The notes under the pieces: model-generated
The model's input: only the letters and a program-made list of their open reading frames with translations
What the model was told of the DNA's origin: nothing
The model's database searches: none
Source of the DNA: Maridesulfovibrio sp.
Lineage (GTDB): Bacteria > Desulfobacterota > Desulfovibrionia > Desulfovibrionales > Desulfovibrionaceae
Direction of reading: 5' to 3'
Assembly (NCBI RefSeq): GCF_963676065.1
Contig: NZ_OY780933.1
Span: 620,001-684,000 of the forward strand
Length of the DNA: 64,000 nucleotides
Part shown: positions 63,324-64,000 of the stretch, one piece after another
Numbering within the stretch: the first letter of the stretch is position 1
Layout: each line of letters starts with the position of its first letter
Program-made: the position numbers and the translations under genes

Positions 63324-64000
63324 CTAATCAAACGCAAGGGATTCCAGAATAGAATTGGAGACCAGCATACCGTTCTTGGTAAGCCGGAGATAGCCGGCGC
63401 TCATGCGCAACAGACCATTTTTATGTAGGGCGCTGATTAACTGACTTTTTTCTTTAATCAGATCCCGACCGGTAAGTTCCGTATAATCCGAGAGCTTAAG
63501 GCCTTTTGTGGTCCGCAAACAAAGCATGATGAGTTCCTGCGCCTTAATTTCATCGGTGAGTTCTTCAAAATCATCCCCCGCAAAACCTCCTCGTACAGCG
63601 GCGTCATACTCATCAAGATACCGCGGATTGGTGAATCTGCGGTTGCCTAATGTAGATACAGCGGAAGGACCTAGACCGAGATAATCCAAACGGTCCCAGT
63701 AACCCTGATTATGGCGGGATATAAAACCCATGCGCGCGAAATTTGAAATTTCATACTGAATGTAACCCATGGATTCCAGATACTCGGCCCCGTAAATAAA
63801 CATACGGGCCTGCTCTCCTTCGGGAGGCAGTTCCATATCGATATCTTCCGCCCGCTGCCCGAAAACAGTACCCGGTTCGATTGAAAGTCCGTAACAGGAC
63901 ATATGCTCCGGCTTCAGCTGAACAACAGCTTTGAGCTCGTTATTCCAGTCTTTAAGCTTCTGACGCGGCAGGCCCCAGATAAGATCAATGCTGATATTGC
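63324..64000 (-). CDS. hemW: HemW-type radical-SAM haem chaperone, 5' end outside window
   Basis: The frame runs open to the right edge: NISIDLIWGLPRQKLKDW, then LKPEHMSCYGLSIEPGTVFG, ISNFARMGFISRHNQGYWDR and LGLGPSAVST. These are core blocks of HemW (formerly HemN-like coproporphyrinogen oxidase homologues), now regarded as haem-binding chaperones. The radical-SAM CxxxCxxC motif lies further right, outside the window, so the HemW versus HemN distinction rests on the C-terminal half only. Apparent starts inside the window (for example 63902) are internal Met codons. Confidence 0.92.
   Translation of the reverse strand, partial: NISIDLIWGLPRQKLKDWNNELKAVVQLKPEHMSCYGLSIEPGTVFGQRAEDIDMELPPEGEQARMFIYGAEYLESMGYIQYEISNFARMGFISRHNQGYWDRLDYLGLGPSAVSTLGNRRFTNPRYLDEYDAAVRGGFAGDDFEELTDEIKAQELIMLCLRTTKGLKLSDYTELTGRDLIKEKSQLISALHKNGLLRMSAGYLRLTKNGMLVSNSILESLAFD

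Overview
The window looks like the chromosome of a marine, sulfate-reducing deltaproteobacterium of the Desulfovibrio type (Maridesulfovibrio/Desulfovibrio salexigens-like; inferred from gene content, moderate GC and gene order, not from a database match). It carries most of the dissimilatory sulfate-reduction machinery: APS reductase (aprBA, aprA cut by the left edge), ATP sulfurylase (sat) and the membrane complex dsrMKJOP. It also has a complete translation/protein-export housekeeping cluster. I see no tRNA, rRNA, CRISPR array, insertion sequence or prophage.

Layout. 1-3.7 kb: aprBA on the minus strand, divergent from sat across an 0.9 kb regulatory gap. 3.8-9.7 kb: an unusual chorismate-mutase/EPSP-synthase-like fusion, a small coiled-coil protein, aconitase and a PpiD-like chaperone. 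9.9-16.1 kb: argJ, an HD phosphohydrolase, a five-gene Mla lipid-transport operon (mlaEFDCA) and a YfcE-like phosphoesterase. 16.2-22 kb: a small hypothetical gene, a MarC-family membrane protein, a chemoreceptor and secA. 22.2-25.7 kb: a LysR regulator with a glycolate/lactate-type FAD dehydrogenase and its iron-sulfur subunit. 25.8-38.2 kb: a long minus-strand block in transcription order ffh-rpsP-khpA-rimM-trmD-rplS, then an AT-rich insert (sulfotransferase plus flippase), then rnhB-yraN-rsmI, PTS IID-HPr-EI and smpB. 38.4-43.5 kb: an OB-fold protein, a CCG-type Fe-S protein, a polytopic membrane protein, a small ribbon-helix-helix-like gene flanked by short repeats, a thioesterase and sfsA. 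43.5-49.5 kb: an RsbRD-like sensor gene followed by dsrMKJOP. 49.6-64 kb: a Gln-rich protein, a universal stress protein, rsgA, hisC-cmk, an HD-HAD fusion, a lipoprotein with a degenerate hydrolase fold, rnhA, a TPM-like protein, phosphomannomutase, hflKC, glf and the 3' part of hemW.

How the genes work together. Sat activates sulfate to APS, AprBA reduces APS to sulfite, and DsrMKJOP links the membrane quinone/cytochrome pools to cytoplasmic sulfite reduction. The control regions of sat and of the dsr operon both contain a GTGA-N6-TCAC dyad, and the aprBA promoter has a one-mismatch version. This suggests shared redox control by a Rex- or CRP/FNR-type regulator. Surface polysaccharide functions (glf, phosphomannomutase, flippase, sulfotransferase) are scattered through the window.

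Most worth following up: the chorismate-mutase/EPSPS-like fusion that appears to have lost nearly all catalytic residues; the DUF900-type lipoprotein lacking its nucleophile serine and catalytic histidine; the insertion of a sulfotransferase and flippase into the rplS-rnhB ribosomal operon; the small RHH-like gene bracketed by three copies of a 10-bp motif; and the shared dyad upstream of the sulfate-reduction operons.
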